Assembly (NCBI GenBank): GCA_031181325.1
Contig: JAPSKX010000022.1
Location: forward strand, 1-42,855
DNA: 42,855 bases
Reading direction: 5' to 3'
Source of the DNA: Paenibacillus sp.
GTDB taxonomy: Bacteria > Bacillota > Bacilli > Paenibacillales > YIM-B00363
In this document: piece after piece, positions 32,149 to 39,375 of the stretch
How the letters are laid out: each line of letters begins with the position of its first letter
Position numbering within the stretch: the stretch's first letter is position 1
Notes under the pieces: generated by a model
The model's database searches: none
What the model saw: the letters and a program-made list of their open reading frames with translations, nothing else
What the model was told of the DNA's origin: nothing
Translations under genes and position numbers: made by a program

Positions 32149-32688
32149 ATGGAACGACCCGGAGACGCTCACGATAATCAAAAAGCAACACCCTACGGCG
32201 CGGAAGGATTCCGCTTGACCAACGCGCTCAGTCGGCACCTGAGCTGGCTGTTCGGCGAACCGAGCGGCGCCCGCATTAACATCTCGAAGATGACCTTCGA
32301 GGAGATGGAGATGCCGAACCCGGTATTCACGAAGTCGGTGCTGCTCGAGATCGGCTTCCCGCGTTCCCGGATGCCGGGCGCATCGTTCCAGGACGTTACG
32401 ATGACGGACGGCAGCTTCGAGGACGCGGCGCTGCCGGGCGCGAATTTCGTGCGGGCGTATCTCGTCCGCACGTCGTTCCGCGGCGCGAATCTCGAGGGAG
32501 CCGACTTCTCGAGGGCGGACCTGCAAGGCGTCGACTTCCGCGGCGCGAACCTGCGCGGGGCGAAGTTCGCCGGCGCGTCGATGCTGCACGTCGACTTCCG
32601 CGAGGCGGATATGCGCGGCGTCAACACGAGCGCCCTGAATTTCACGGGGGCGAAGCTGGCCGGCGCGATCCGCGACGTGCCGATGTAA
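32149..32688 (+). CDS. Pentapeptide-repeat protein
   Basis: 179 residues. After a non-repeat N-terminus (about 1-45) come pentapeptide steps with the A(D/N)LXX rhythm: MPGASFQDVTMTDGSF, LPGANFVRAYLVRTSF, RGANLEGADFSRADLQ, GVDFRGANLRGAKFAGA. These stack into a right-handed quadrilateral helix. Some members shield DNA gyrase from quinolones, but most have no known function and nothing here decides it. There are about 25 pentapeptides, fewer than in Qnr. AAGGTG precedes ATG 32149. The gene is flanked by its own promoter and terminator. Confidence 0.88.
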   Translation: MERPGDAHDNQKATPYGAEGFRLTNALSRHLSWLFGEPSGARINISKMTFEEMEMPNPVFTKSVLLEIGFPRSRMPGASFQDVTMTDGSFEDAALPGANFVRAYLVRTSFRGANLEGADFSRADLQGVDFRGANLRGAKFAGASMLHVDFREADMRGVNTSALNFTGAKLAGAIRDVPM

Positions 32689-32719
32689 GGGAAGCGAAGC
32701 AGACAAGCGAGCGAAAATG

Positions 32720-32764
32720 AAAGAGAGGCTCTTCACCCGGCGGCGGGAGAAGAGCCTCTCTTTA
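32720..32764 (+). terminator. Rho-independent terminator after the pentapeptide gene
   Basis: AAAGAGAGGCTCTTC pairs with GAAGAGCCTCTCTTT around a GC-rich loop and ends in TTTA; it may also work on the minus strand. Confidence 0.85.
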
Positions 32765-32813
32765 CATTGCGCTGATGCGTCCCGATGCAGCTCGAGCGCC
32801 CGCCGCAAGAAGC

Positions 32814-32840
32814 CGCTGCCGTCGGCTCGCTACGGCAGCG
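32814..32840 (-). terminator. Weak hairpin downstream of the murK-like gene
   Basis: CGCTGCCGT and ACGGCAGCG are perfect 9-base arms around a 9-base loop, 20 bases beyond the stop on the minus strand. The following CTTCTTG is a poor T-run. The symmetric terminator at 32720-32764 may be the real stop for this transcript. Confidence 0.4.
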
Positions 32841-32859
32841 CGCGGAGCGAGGCCCGGCT

Positions 32860-33837
32860 TCATGATTGCGTATCGCCCGCATGACCGGACGAATAGAGCG
32901 ACCTCGCGAGCTTCGCGGCGCCTTCGGCGGGCGTCGGCGCCGCAGCGCCGCCGGCCGCGTCCTCGGCGAAGCGGACGCCGGGATGCCGCACCGCGAGCGC
33001 GCGACGGAAGGCGTCCCGGAACGACGGCGACGCGCGGAACACGGACCCGGCGAACGCGACGGGCTCCGCCAGGAAGTATAGGCGCCGGTCGAGCAGCGCC
33101 CCCGCCGTCGAGGCGAGCGCCTCGGCTTCGCCGCGCACGATGCCGGCGGCGACCGCGTCGCCCGCCTCGCAGGCATCGATCGCGAGCTTCGCGAACGACG
33201 CGATGTCGGCCTTAGCGATCTCGGGCCGGTAGATGTACGATTTCAATTCGGGAGGCTCGCGAAGCGACAGCGACGCAAGCAGCGCAGGCGTCATCGCCGT
33301 AGCCGGCTTCGCGCCGTCGTAAGCGGACATGACGGCCTTCAAGGCGCGAAGGCCGATCGCGTACCCGCTGCCCTCGTCGCCGAGCAGATGGCCCCAGCCG
33401 CCGGCGCGGTGCCGGGTGCCGTCCGGCTCGACGCCGTAGACGATAGAGCCGGTGCCGGAGACGGCGAGCAGTCCGAAGGGGCGTCCGACCGCGGCCATCA
33501 GCGAGATTTCCGCTTCGGACAGCAACGAGAACGGGACGTCCAGCCCGAGGCGATCGGACAAGAAGGTCCGGAGCGCTTCCTCGAACGCGCGGCGCTCCGC
33601 CGGCAGGTCGACGCCGGACAATCCGAGACACAGCCCGGCGGGCTCCATCCCCCGCAAGGCGTCGGCATCGACGAGCGATTCTAATAAAGCGAGAAGCTCC
33701 CGGATCGCGCCGGCCTCCGTGACCGCGTGCGGGTTCGTGGAAGCGCCCGTCGAGCGGTACAGGAGAACGCCGTCCTCCGAGATCGCGGCCAGCTCGGTCT
33801 TCGTGCCGCCGCCGTCAACGCCCAGGTAGTAGTGCAT
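32860..33837 (-). CDS. murK: MurK-like amino-sugar kinase (BadF/BcrA-type ATPase family)
   Basis: 325 residues of the ASKHA fold: phosphate 1 motif YLGVDGGGTKTELA at the start, GLLAVSGTGSIVYGV (phosphate 2 region), WGHLLGDEGSGYAIG and VAFAGSVFRASPSF (adenosine region). Members include N-acetylglucosamine kinases and MurK of Clostridium, which phosphorylates MurNAc and GlcNAc at C6. The promoter shares operators with the importer-murQ operon and with rpiR-namZ-nagZ-anmK, so MurNAc is the likely substrate. It would feed MurQ, which needs MurNAc-6P, in the absence of a PTS transporter. GGAGG precedes the ATG. Substrate choice between GlcNAc and MurNAc is inference. Confidence 0.85.
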   Translation of the reverse strand: MHYYLGVDGGGTKTELAAISEDGVLLYRSTGASTNPHAVTEAGAIRELLALLESLVDADALRGMEPAGLCLGLSGVDLPAERRAFEEALRTFLSDRLGLDVPFSLLSEAEISLMAAVGRPFGLLAVSGTGSIVYGVEPDGTRHRAGGWGHLLGDEGSGYAIGLRALKAVMSAYDGAKPATAMTPALLASLSLREPPELKSYIYRPEIAKADIASFAKLAIDACEAGDAVAAGIVRGEAEALASTAGALLDRRLYFLAEPVAFAGSVFRASPSFRDAFRRALAVRHPGVRFAEDAAGGAAAPTPAEGAAKLARSLYSSGHAGDTQS

Positions 33838-33878
33838 GCGAACGCCTCCGTGACAGGTCGTTGAGGATATTTTCCTAG

Positions 33879-33907
33879 AGTATATGTCAAGGGATTCGGG
33901 ATGTAAA
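33879..33907 (-). promoter_or_regulatory. Promoter of the murK-like gene
   Basis: On the minus strand -35 TTTACA (33902-33907) and -10 TATACT (33879-33884) are exactly 17 bases apart. Operator copy B1 overlaps the -35 box. TTGACA at 33885-33890 lies inside the spacer and has no matching -10 box. Confidence 0.75.
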
Positions 33908-33918
33908 ATAAAATTTCA
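33904..33918. promoter_or_regulatory. RpiR-type operator copy B1
   Basis: TAAAATAAAATTTCA; its reverse complement TGAAATTTTATTTTA matches the consensus at 14 of 15 positions. It overlaps the -35 box of the murK-like promoter. Confidence 0.7.
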
Positions 33919-33933
33919 CTCAATATAAATACA

Positions 33934-33962
33934 TTGAAATTGAGTTTCACGAACCCTATAAT
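33934..33962 (+). promoter_or_regulatory. Promoter of the rpiR-namZ-nagZ-anmK operon
   Basis: -35 TTGAAA (33934-33939) and a perfect -10 TATAAT (33957-33962) are 17 bases apart. Operator copy B2 covers the -35 box and the start of the spacer, so the regulator would block RNA polymerase and repress its own gene. Confidence 0.88.
33935..33949. promoter_or_regulatory. RpiR-type operator copy B2
   Basis: TGAAATTGAGTTTCA has perfect TGAAA/TTTCA arms and matches the consensus at 12 of 15 positions. It is 31 bp centre to centre from copy B1, almost the same spacing as A1 to A2. Confidence 0.7.
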
Positions 33963-34057
33963 GGGGGTATCCAACCATTGCCGAAAGCGGATTCATCGCA
34001 GACAAAGCGTGTCGGCGAGGGCTTTCGGAGCATCAGCGCAACCAGGGGGCGAAGCGT

Positions 34058-34909
34058 ATGAACGGCGGTTTGGTACGACTGAGAGAAGTCATCGACCAAG
34101 TGAATCCGTCCGAACGCAAGGTGGCCGCATACATTTTGGAACATCCGCAAGAGATGATCGAGCAATCCGTGGCGCAGCTCGCCGCGAACAGCGGTTCGAG
34201 TCAAGCCGCGATCGTACGGCTGTGCAAGTCGCTCGGCGTGAAGAGCTACCAGGAGCTGAAGCTGAAGGTTGCGGGCGACCTCCAAGAACGGAAGAACGGC
34301 GATTCGTCCGCCGCGGGCTACTCGGACATTCAACCGAACGACTCGATCGAATCGATCATCCAGAACGTCTCGAACAACAACATTCAATCGATTCGAGACA
34401 CGGTGAAGATCGTGGACGCCTCGGCGGTGGAACGGGCCGTGGCCGCGCTGAACGGAGCGAAGCGCATCTTCTTCTTCGGCGTCGGCGCGTCGAATCTGAT
34501 CGCGATGGACGCGCAGCAGAAGTTCCTGCGCATCAACAAGACGAGTTTATCGTTCCCGGACCCGCATGTACAGTTGACGTCCGCGGTGACGATGACGCCG
34601 GAGGACGCCGCGGTGGGCATCTCCTATTCGGGGGAGACGAGCGAGATTCTCCGGGCGCTCTCGATCGCGAAGGAGCACGGCAGCACGACGATCAGCATTA
34701 CGAAGTACGGCGACAACGCGGTCAGCCGCACGGCGGACATCCCGTTGTTCACCTCTTCCACGGAGACGGAAATTCGGAGCGGGGCGATGGCGTCCCGGAT
34801 CTCGCAGCTGAATGTTATAGACATCTTGTATATCGGAGTCGCGAGTCGGAATTACGAGAGGTCGGTCACCTATCTGGAAGAGAGCCGCCGCGCGATTCGG
34901 GACCGGTAA
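34058..34909 (+). CDS. RpiR/MurR-type transcriptional regulator (HTH + SIS)
   Basis: 283 residues. The N-terminal RpiR helix-turn-helix domain (about 1-80) has NPSERKVAAYILEHPQEM and SVAQLAANSGSSQAAIVRLC; KSLGVKSYQELKLKVA is the end of this domain. The SIS sugar-phosphate domain (about 110-270) has IFFFGVGASNLIAMDAQQKF and VGISYSGETSEILRAL. MurR-type members bind MurNAc-6P and derepress salvage genes. Four copies of a palindrome occur at its own promoter, the divergent murK-like promoter and the importer-murQ promoter, so it probably controls all three. The gene leads the operon with namZ, nagZ and anmK. GGGGGCGAAG precedes the ATG. Confidence 0.94.
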   Translation: MNGGLVRLREVIDQVNPSERKVAAYILEHPQEMIEQSVAQLAANSGSSQAAIVRLCKSLGVKSYQELKLKVAGDLQERKNGDSSAAGYSDIQPNDSIESIIQNVSNNNIQSIRDTVKIVDASAVERAVAALNGAKRIFFFGVGASNLIAMDAQQKFLRINKTSLSFPDPHVQLTSAVTMTPEDAAVGISYSGETSEILRALSIAKEHGSTTISITKYGDNAVSRTADIPLFTSSTETEIRSGAMASRISQLNVIDILYIGVASRNYERSVTYLEESRRAIRDR

Positions 34910-34979
34910 GAGGGGCGAGGCCGAGGCCGTCGGCGTCCCGCAGAAGTTTCGAATTCGAATGAATGGAGGGCTCCGTTCT

Positions 34980-36164
34980 ATGAATGAGCGAGGAAGCGGC
35001 ATGCCGCCCGTCGTCACCGGCTTGGAGCGGCTTGCGCGGGGCGGCGATTCCCGGCTGGCGGGCGCCCGCGTCGGGCTCGTGACGAACCCGACCGGCATTA
35101 CGTCGGACTTCCGCACCGCGGTCGACGTATGCGCCGGGCTGGCGGGAGCGCGGTTGACCGCGCTGTTCGCGTGCGAGCACGGCTTGTACGGCGAGCGGCA
35201 GGCGGGCGACCGGTTCGAGGACGGCGTCGACGCGGCGACCGGCGCGCCGGTCTACAGCTTGTACGGGCCGCGCAAGGCGCCGGACGCGGCGACGCTCGCG
35301 GACGTCGACGTCGTATTGTTCGACATCCAGGACCTCGGGATGCGGTTCTACACGTACGGCTCCACCTTGGTATACGTGTTGCGCGCCTGCGCCGAGCACG
35401 GGAAGCCGTTGCTCGTGCTCGATCGGCCGAACCCGCTCGGCGGCGAAGTCGTCGAGGGCGGTCTGCTCGCGCCCGGCTTCGAGTCGATGGTCGGCGCGTG
35501 GCCGATGCCGGTGCGCACGGGATTGACGATCGGCGAGACGGCGCTCATGGCGAACGCGGTCCTCGGCATCGGCTGCGACGTCGACCTCGTGCCGATGGAG
35601 GGGTGGACGCGCGGGATGGAGTACCCGGAGACGGGACTGCCATGGGTGCTTCCGTCGCCGAACATACCGACGATCGATACGGCTCGCGTATATGCGGGCA
35701 CTTGCTTTTTCGAAGGGACGTGCTTGTCCGAAGGGCGCGGCACGACGCGGCCGTTCGAGTGGATCGGCGCGCCTTGGGTCGACGGGCGGCGGCTCGCCGA
35801 CGCGATGAACGCGCACGGCCTCCCCGGCGTGCGCTTCCATCCGAGCTACGCGACGCCGACGTTCTCGAAGCATGCGGGCGCGCTGTGCGGGGGCGTGCGC
35901 CTCTTCGTGACGGAGCCGGCGCGATTCGAGGCGGTGCGCACGGGGCTGACGCTGCTGCATACGGTCGCCCGGCTGTTCCCGGACGACTTCGCATGGCTGC
36001 CGCCGTTCAAAGCAGGCATGCGTCCGTTCATCGATTCGTTAACGGGGGGCGAGGACGTACGTCTCTCGATCGCGTCCGAAGCGGGGCTCGCGCGCATCTT
36101 GGACGACTGGGCGCAGGACGCGGACGACTGGCGGGCTCGGCGAAAGCCGTTCTTACAATATTAG
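34980..36164 (+). CDS. namZ: NamZ-type exo-beta-N-acetylmuramidase (DUF1343), no signal peptide
   Basis: 394 residues of the DUF1343 family, like Bacillus subtilis YbbC/NamZ, which releases MurNAc from the non-reducing end of MurNAc-GlcNAc sugars. Visible motifs: GARVGLVTNPTGIT, the ACEHGLYGERQAGDRF segment with the conserved EHG (Glu66), DVVLFDIQDLGMRFYTY, LLVLDRPNPLGG and YAGTCFFEGTCLSEGRGTTRPF (two parts: YAGTCFFEGTCLSEG, RGTTRPF). Unlike the secreted B. subtilis enzyme the start has no signal peptide, so it is predicted to be cytoplasmic. ATG 34980 has GGAGGG 10 bases upstream; ATG 34959, seven codons earlier, also lacks a signal. It is followed after 13 bases by nagZ. Confidence 0.92.
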   Translation: MNERGSGMPPVVTGLERLARGGDSRLAGARVGLVTNPTGITSDFRTAVDVCAGLAGARLTALFACEHGLYGERQAGDRFEDGVDAATGAPVYSLYGPRKAPDAATLADVDVVLFDIQDLGMRFYTYGSTLVYVLRACAEHGKPLLVLDRPNPLGGEVVEGGLLAPGFESMVGAWPMPVRTGLTIGETALMANAVLGIGCDVDLVPMEGWTRGMEYPETGLPWVLPSPNIPTIDTARVYAGTCFFEGTCLSEGRGTTRPFEWIGAPWVDGRRLADAMNAHGLPGVRFHPSYATPTFSKHAGALCGGVRLFVTEPARFEAVRTGLTLLHTVARLFPDDFAWLPPFKAGMRPFIDSLTGGEDVRLSIASEAGLARILDDWAQDADDWRARRKPFLQY

Positions 36165-36177
36165 GGGGTTGAGTCGG

Positions 36178-37818
36178 ATGAACGAGGAGACGCTGTTGTC
36201 TCGCATGACGCTGCAGGAACGGATCGGACAATTGCTGATGGCCGGCTTCCACGGGACCGAGGTCCCCGAGGAGCTGCGGTCGCTCATTGCGGAAGGGCGG
36301 ATCGGCGGCGTCATCCTGTTCGCGCGGAACGTCGAATCGCCGGCGCAGACGGCGCGGCTGACCGCCTCGCTGCAGCGCATCGCGCGCGAGGCGGGCGTAC
36401 CGCCGCTGTGGATTTCGATCGATCAAGAAGGCGGCATGGTCGCGCGGTTGACGGAGGGCGTCGCGCTTATGCCCGGCAACATGGCGCTCGGGGCGACGGA
36501 GGAGCCGGCGCTCGCGTACGAGGCGGCGTCGATCGCCGGGCGCGAGCTGCGCGCGCTCGGCATCAACATGAATTACGCGCCGGTGCTCGACGTGAACAAT
36601 AACGCGGCGAACCCGGTCATCGGCGTGCGCTCGTACGGCGAGTCGCCGGAGCGCGTCGCGGCGTTCGGCGCGGAGGCGGTCCGCGGGTATGCGGCGGCGG
36701 GGGTGGCGGCCGCGGCGAAGCACTTCCCCGGTCACGGGGATACGAGCGTCGACTCGCATCTCGATCTGCCGCTCGTCGGCCACGACCGGGCGCGGCTCGA
36801 TGCGGTGGAGTTGGCGCCGTTCCGGCGCGCGATCGCGGCGGGCGTCGATCTGATCATGACCGCGCACGTTCGCTTCCCGGCGATCGAGCCCGGCGGCTTG
36901 CCCGCGACGCTGTCGCCGGCTGTCTTGACGGGACTGCTCCGCGGGGAGCTCGGCTTCGAAGGGCTCATTACGACCGATTGCATGGAGATGAAAGCGATTG
37001 CGAATTACTATGGCACACCCGAAGCGTGCGTGCTCGCCGTCGCGGCCGGCGCCGATCAGGTGCTCGTCAGCCACACGCTCGAGCTGCAGCGCGGGGCGCT
37101 CGCGGCGATCGAAGCGGCGGTGCGGGGCGGGCGCATCCCGGCGGAGCGCATCGAGGCGGCCGCGCGCCGCTCGCTGCGGCTGAAAGCGGCGCACGGCGTG
37201 CTGGACGCGGCGGCATCGGAGGCGGCGTCGGCGTCTGCGCTCGCCGAGGTCGGCTGCGCGGCGCATCTCGCCGTCGCCCGCGACATCAGCGAGCGCAGCG
37301 TAACGCTCGTGCGGGAACGCGGCGTCTTGCCGCTGCGGCGCGAGCGCACGCTCGCGGTGACGGTCGCGGCCGCCGCGCAGACGATCGCGGACGAGGCGGT
37401 GCGCGCCTCCGCGGGGCTCGGCGCCGCGCTCTCGGCGCTGGGTCTCGACTGCCGCGACGAGTGCGTCGACGCCTCGCCGTCCGACGCGCGCATCGCCGAG
37501 CTCTCGGCGCTGGCCCGCGAAGGCGGCTGGGCGCAGCTCGTGGTAGGCGTCTACAACGCCGCCTTCCACCCGGCGCAGGGCCGCCTCGTGCAGGCGCTGC
37601 AGGCGTCCGGTCTGCCGCTCGTCGTCGTCGCGCTGCGCAATCCGTACGACCTTGCGGCGTTCCCGGACGCCGACGCTTGCGTCGCCGTCTACGAGAACCG
37701 GCCGCTGGCGCTCGCGAGCGCCGCGAAGGCGCTGCTCGGCGTCATCCCGTTCCGCGGCGCGCTGCCGGTGTCGCTCGGCGAAGCGTATCCCGCCGGCTGG
37801 AAGGAGGCGCTCGCATGA
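36178..37818 (+). CDS. nagZ: NagZ, beta-N-acetylglucosaminidase (GH3), no signal peptide
   Basis: 546 residues. The GH3 barrel (about 1-340) carries IDQEGGMVARLT, the NagZ Asp-His loop KHFPGHGDTSVDSH (181-194) and the nucleophile Asp267 in LITTDCMEMKAI. A C-terminal alpha/beta domain of about 200 residues follows, as in the two-domain Gram-positive NagZ. The enzyme removes GlcNAc from the non-reducing end of GlcNAc-MurNAc sugars, exposing MurNAc for NamZ. No signal peptide is present (MNEETLLSRMTLQERIGQLL), so it should act in the cytoplasm on imported sugars, unlike B. subtilis NagZ. ATG 36178 has GGGGG 9 bases upstream. Its stop overlaps the anmK start (ATGA). GC is very high here. Confidence 0.94.
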   Translation: MNEETLLSRMTLQERIGQLLMAGFHGTEVPEELRSLIAEGRIGGVILFARNVESPAQTARLTASLQRIAREAGVPPLWISIDQEGGMVARLTEGVALMPGNMALGATEEPALAYEAASIAGRELRALGINMNYAPVLDVNNNAANPVIGVRSYGESPERVAAFGAEAVRGYAAAGVAAAAKHFPGHGDTSVDSHLDLPLVGHDRARLDAVELAPFRRAIAAGVDLIMTAHVRFPAIEPGGLPATLSPAVLTGLLRGELGFEGLITTDCMEMKAIANYYGTPEACVLAVAAGADQVLVSHTLELQRGALAAIEAAVRGGRIPAERIEAAARRSLRLKAAHGVLDAAASEAASASALAEVGCAAHLAVARDISERSVTLVRERGVLPLRRERTLAVTVAAAAQTIADEAVRASAGLGAALSALGLDCRDECVDASPSDARIAELSALAREGGWAQLVVGVYNAAFHPAQGRLVQALQASGLPLVVVALRNPYDLAAFPDADACVAVYENRPLALASAAKALLGVIPFRGALPVSLGEAYPAGWKEALA

Positions 37819-39002
37819 TCGGCGAGTATGTCGCGAAGCCTTCCCGGCTCGTCGTCGGTCTCATGTCGGGCACGTCGCTCGACGGCATCGACGCCGCGAT
37901 CGTCCGTCTGTCCGGCTGCGGACTCGCCACGAAGGCGGAGCTCGTCGCCTTCGTCGGCCGGCCGTACGACGCCGCGACGCGCGGGCGGCTGAAGGAGCTG
38001 TGCACCGTCGAACGCTCCGACGTCGCCGCCGTGTGCGGCATGAACTTCAAACTGGCGGAAGCGTTCGCGGACGTGGCGCGGCAGGCCGTCGCCGAGGCGG
38101 GGCTGTCGATGGACGACATCGATTTGATCGTCTCGCACGGCCAGACCGTATGGCATATTCCGGTCGACGCCCCGGACGACCCGTTCCTGCCGCGTTCGAC
38201 GCTGCAGATCGGCGACCTGTCGGTGCTCGCGAAGCGCACCGGCAGGCTCGTCGTCGGCGACTTCCGGCCGGCCGACATGGCGGTCGGCGGCCAAGGGGCG
38301 CCGCTGACGCCGTACGGCGACTTCTTGTTGTTCCGAAGCGAGGAGATCGGCCGCCTCGTCCAGAACGTCGGCGGCATCGGCAATTGCGCCGCCATCCCGG
38401 CCGGCGCGCGGCAAGACGACGTGTTCGCGTTCGACACGGGTCCGGGCAACATGGTCATCGACCAGACCGTGTTCCGGTTATCGAACGGGGCGCGGACGTA
38501 CGACGACGGCGGCGCTTGGGCGGCCTCCGGGCGAGCCGACGAAGCGTTGGTCGACGAGCTGCTGCGTCATCCGTACTTCGAGCTGCCGCCGCCGAAGACG
38601 ACCGGCCGCGAGTTGTTCGGGAAGGCCTACGCGGAGGCCTTCCTCGGCGCGGCGCGCGGGCGCGGGCTCGCGGACGCGGATATCGTCGCGACCGCGACGA
38701 GGTTTACCGCGCGTACGATCGCGCTCGCGTACCGCCGCGACGTCTTCCCCCGCTGCGCGATCGAGGAAGTGATCGTCACCGGCGGCGGCGCGCGCAACCG
38801 GACGCTGCTCCGGATGCTCGCGGAGCTGCTGCCCAAGCAGCGCGTGACGAACTCGCGCGCGCTCGGCTATAACGACGACGCGAAGGAGGCGCTCATCTTC
38901 GCGATGCTCGGCAACGACTTCCTGTGCGGCGTCGCCAACAACCTGCCGTCCGCGACCGGCGCCGCGCGGCCGACCGTCATGGGCAAGCTGGCGCTGCCTT
39001 AA
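37815..39002 (+). CDS. anmK: AnmK, anhydro-N-acetylmuramic acid kinase
   Basis: 395 residues. RLVVGLMSGTSLDGIDAAIV is the family signature at the ATP site, with ISHGQTVWHIP-like IVSHGQTVWHIP, QIGDLSVLAKRTGRLVVGDF, DFRPADMAVGGQGAPLTPY and VTGGGARNRTLLRML. The enzyme opens 1,6-anhydroMurNAc and phosphorylates it to MurNAc-6P in the cytoplasm. It overlaps nagZ by four bases and has AAGGAGG upstream of ATG 37815. Its product would also be a MurQ substrate, so the regulon can take MurNAc from both free and anhydro sources. Confidence 0.96.
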   Translation: MIGEYVAKPSRLVVGLMSGTSLDGIDAAIVRLSGCGLATKAELVAFVGRPYDAATRGRLKELCTVERSDVAAVCGMNFKLAEAFADVARQAVAEAGLSMDDIDLIVSHGQTVWHIPVDAPDDPFLPRSTLQIGDLSVLAKRTGRLVVGDFRPADMAVGGQGAPLTPYGDFLLFRSEEIGRLVQNVGGIGNCAAIPAGARQDDVFAFDTGPGNMVIDQTVFRLSNGARTYDDGGAWAASGRADEALVDELLRHPYFELPPPKTTGRELFGKAYAEAFLGAARGRGLADADIVATATRFTARTIALAYRRDVFPRCAIEEVIVTGGGARNRTLLRMLAELLPKQRVTNSRALGYNDDAKEALIFAMLGNDFLCGVANNLPSATGAARPTVMGKLALP

Positions 39003-39060
39003 GGGAGCATCGCCCGCGAGGCGAGCTGCCGAACGGCATCCGAATCGGTATCGGGCCCGG

Positions 39061-39243
39061 TTATCCACAAGGGACAACTTACGCGTCGTTCCAGGGTTGT
39101 CCCCAACGGAGCCGTCTTCCTGCCGTCGAGGGTTGTCCACAGCGCACAACCTATCCCGTCTCCCTCCATTCGTCCACAACGCGCCAATCCGCATACGACT
39201 TCCCGTTCGTCCGCAACGCGCTTCGGCCGCCGCCCATCGCGGC
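39061..39243 (+). repeat. Five degenerate 36-37 bp tandem units, each starting with a DnaA-box-like 9-mer
   Basis: Units begin at 39061 (TTATCCACA, a perfect DnaA box), 39097 (TTGTCCCCA), 39133 (TTGTCCACA), 39170 (TCGTCCACA) and 39207 (TCGTCCGCA). The steps are 36, 36, 37 and 37 bases. Most continue with AACG or ACAAC, and several form small hairpins (GGTTGT/ACAACC in the third). The rest of each unit has diverged. Function unknown. Confidence 0.65.
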
Positions 39244-39310
39244 ATCGTAGCCGGCCCCCGGACCTTCGCCCCAGCGGCTCCTCGAGACCGCAGCTTCCGC
39301 ATCCCCGGCA

Positions 39311-39340
39311 TTGACCCGGACAAAACGAATCCCTCATAAT
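39311..39340 (+). promoter_or_regulatory. Promoter of the comB-like gene
   Basis: TTGACC (39311-39316) and CATAAT (39335-39340) are 18 bases apart, each one mismatch from consensus, and lie 35 bases upstream of the ATG. Confidence 0.7.
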
Positions 39341-39375
39341 AACGGTACGACTACGTCACGCGAAGGAGAGAGCCG

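Larger units (their letters stand above)
39003..39375. other. Intergenic region with degenerate repeats and the comB promoter
   Basis: About 370 bases without a gene. The middle (39061-39243) holds five degenerate 36-37 bp units. The end holds the promoter of the next gene. No terminator is seen after anmK. Confidence 0.6.

Noticed and set aside
30445-32808. A 787-codon open frame on the minus strand
   Set aside because: It spans the antisense of the histidine kinase, a promoter region and the pentapeptide gene, with low-complexity Arg/His-rich sequence; the opposite strand holds clear domains.
33885-33890. TTGACA as the -35 box of the murK-like gene
   Set aside because: No -10 box follows at 16-18 bases; TTTACA-17-TATACT uses the same region with correct spacing.
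36028-37569. A 513-codon minus-strand frame opposite nagZ
   Set aside because: Arg-rich shadow of a GC-rich gene; nagZ on the plus strand has complete catalytic motifs.
39061-39243. CRISPR array
   Set aside because: Period is only 36-37 bases, the repeats are degenerate and no cas genes are near; there is no room for separate repeats and spacers.
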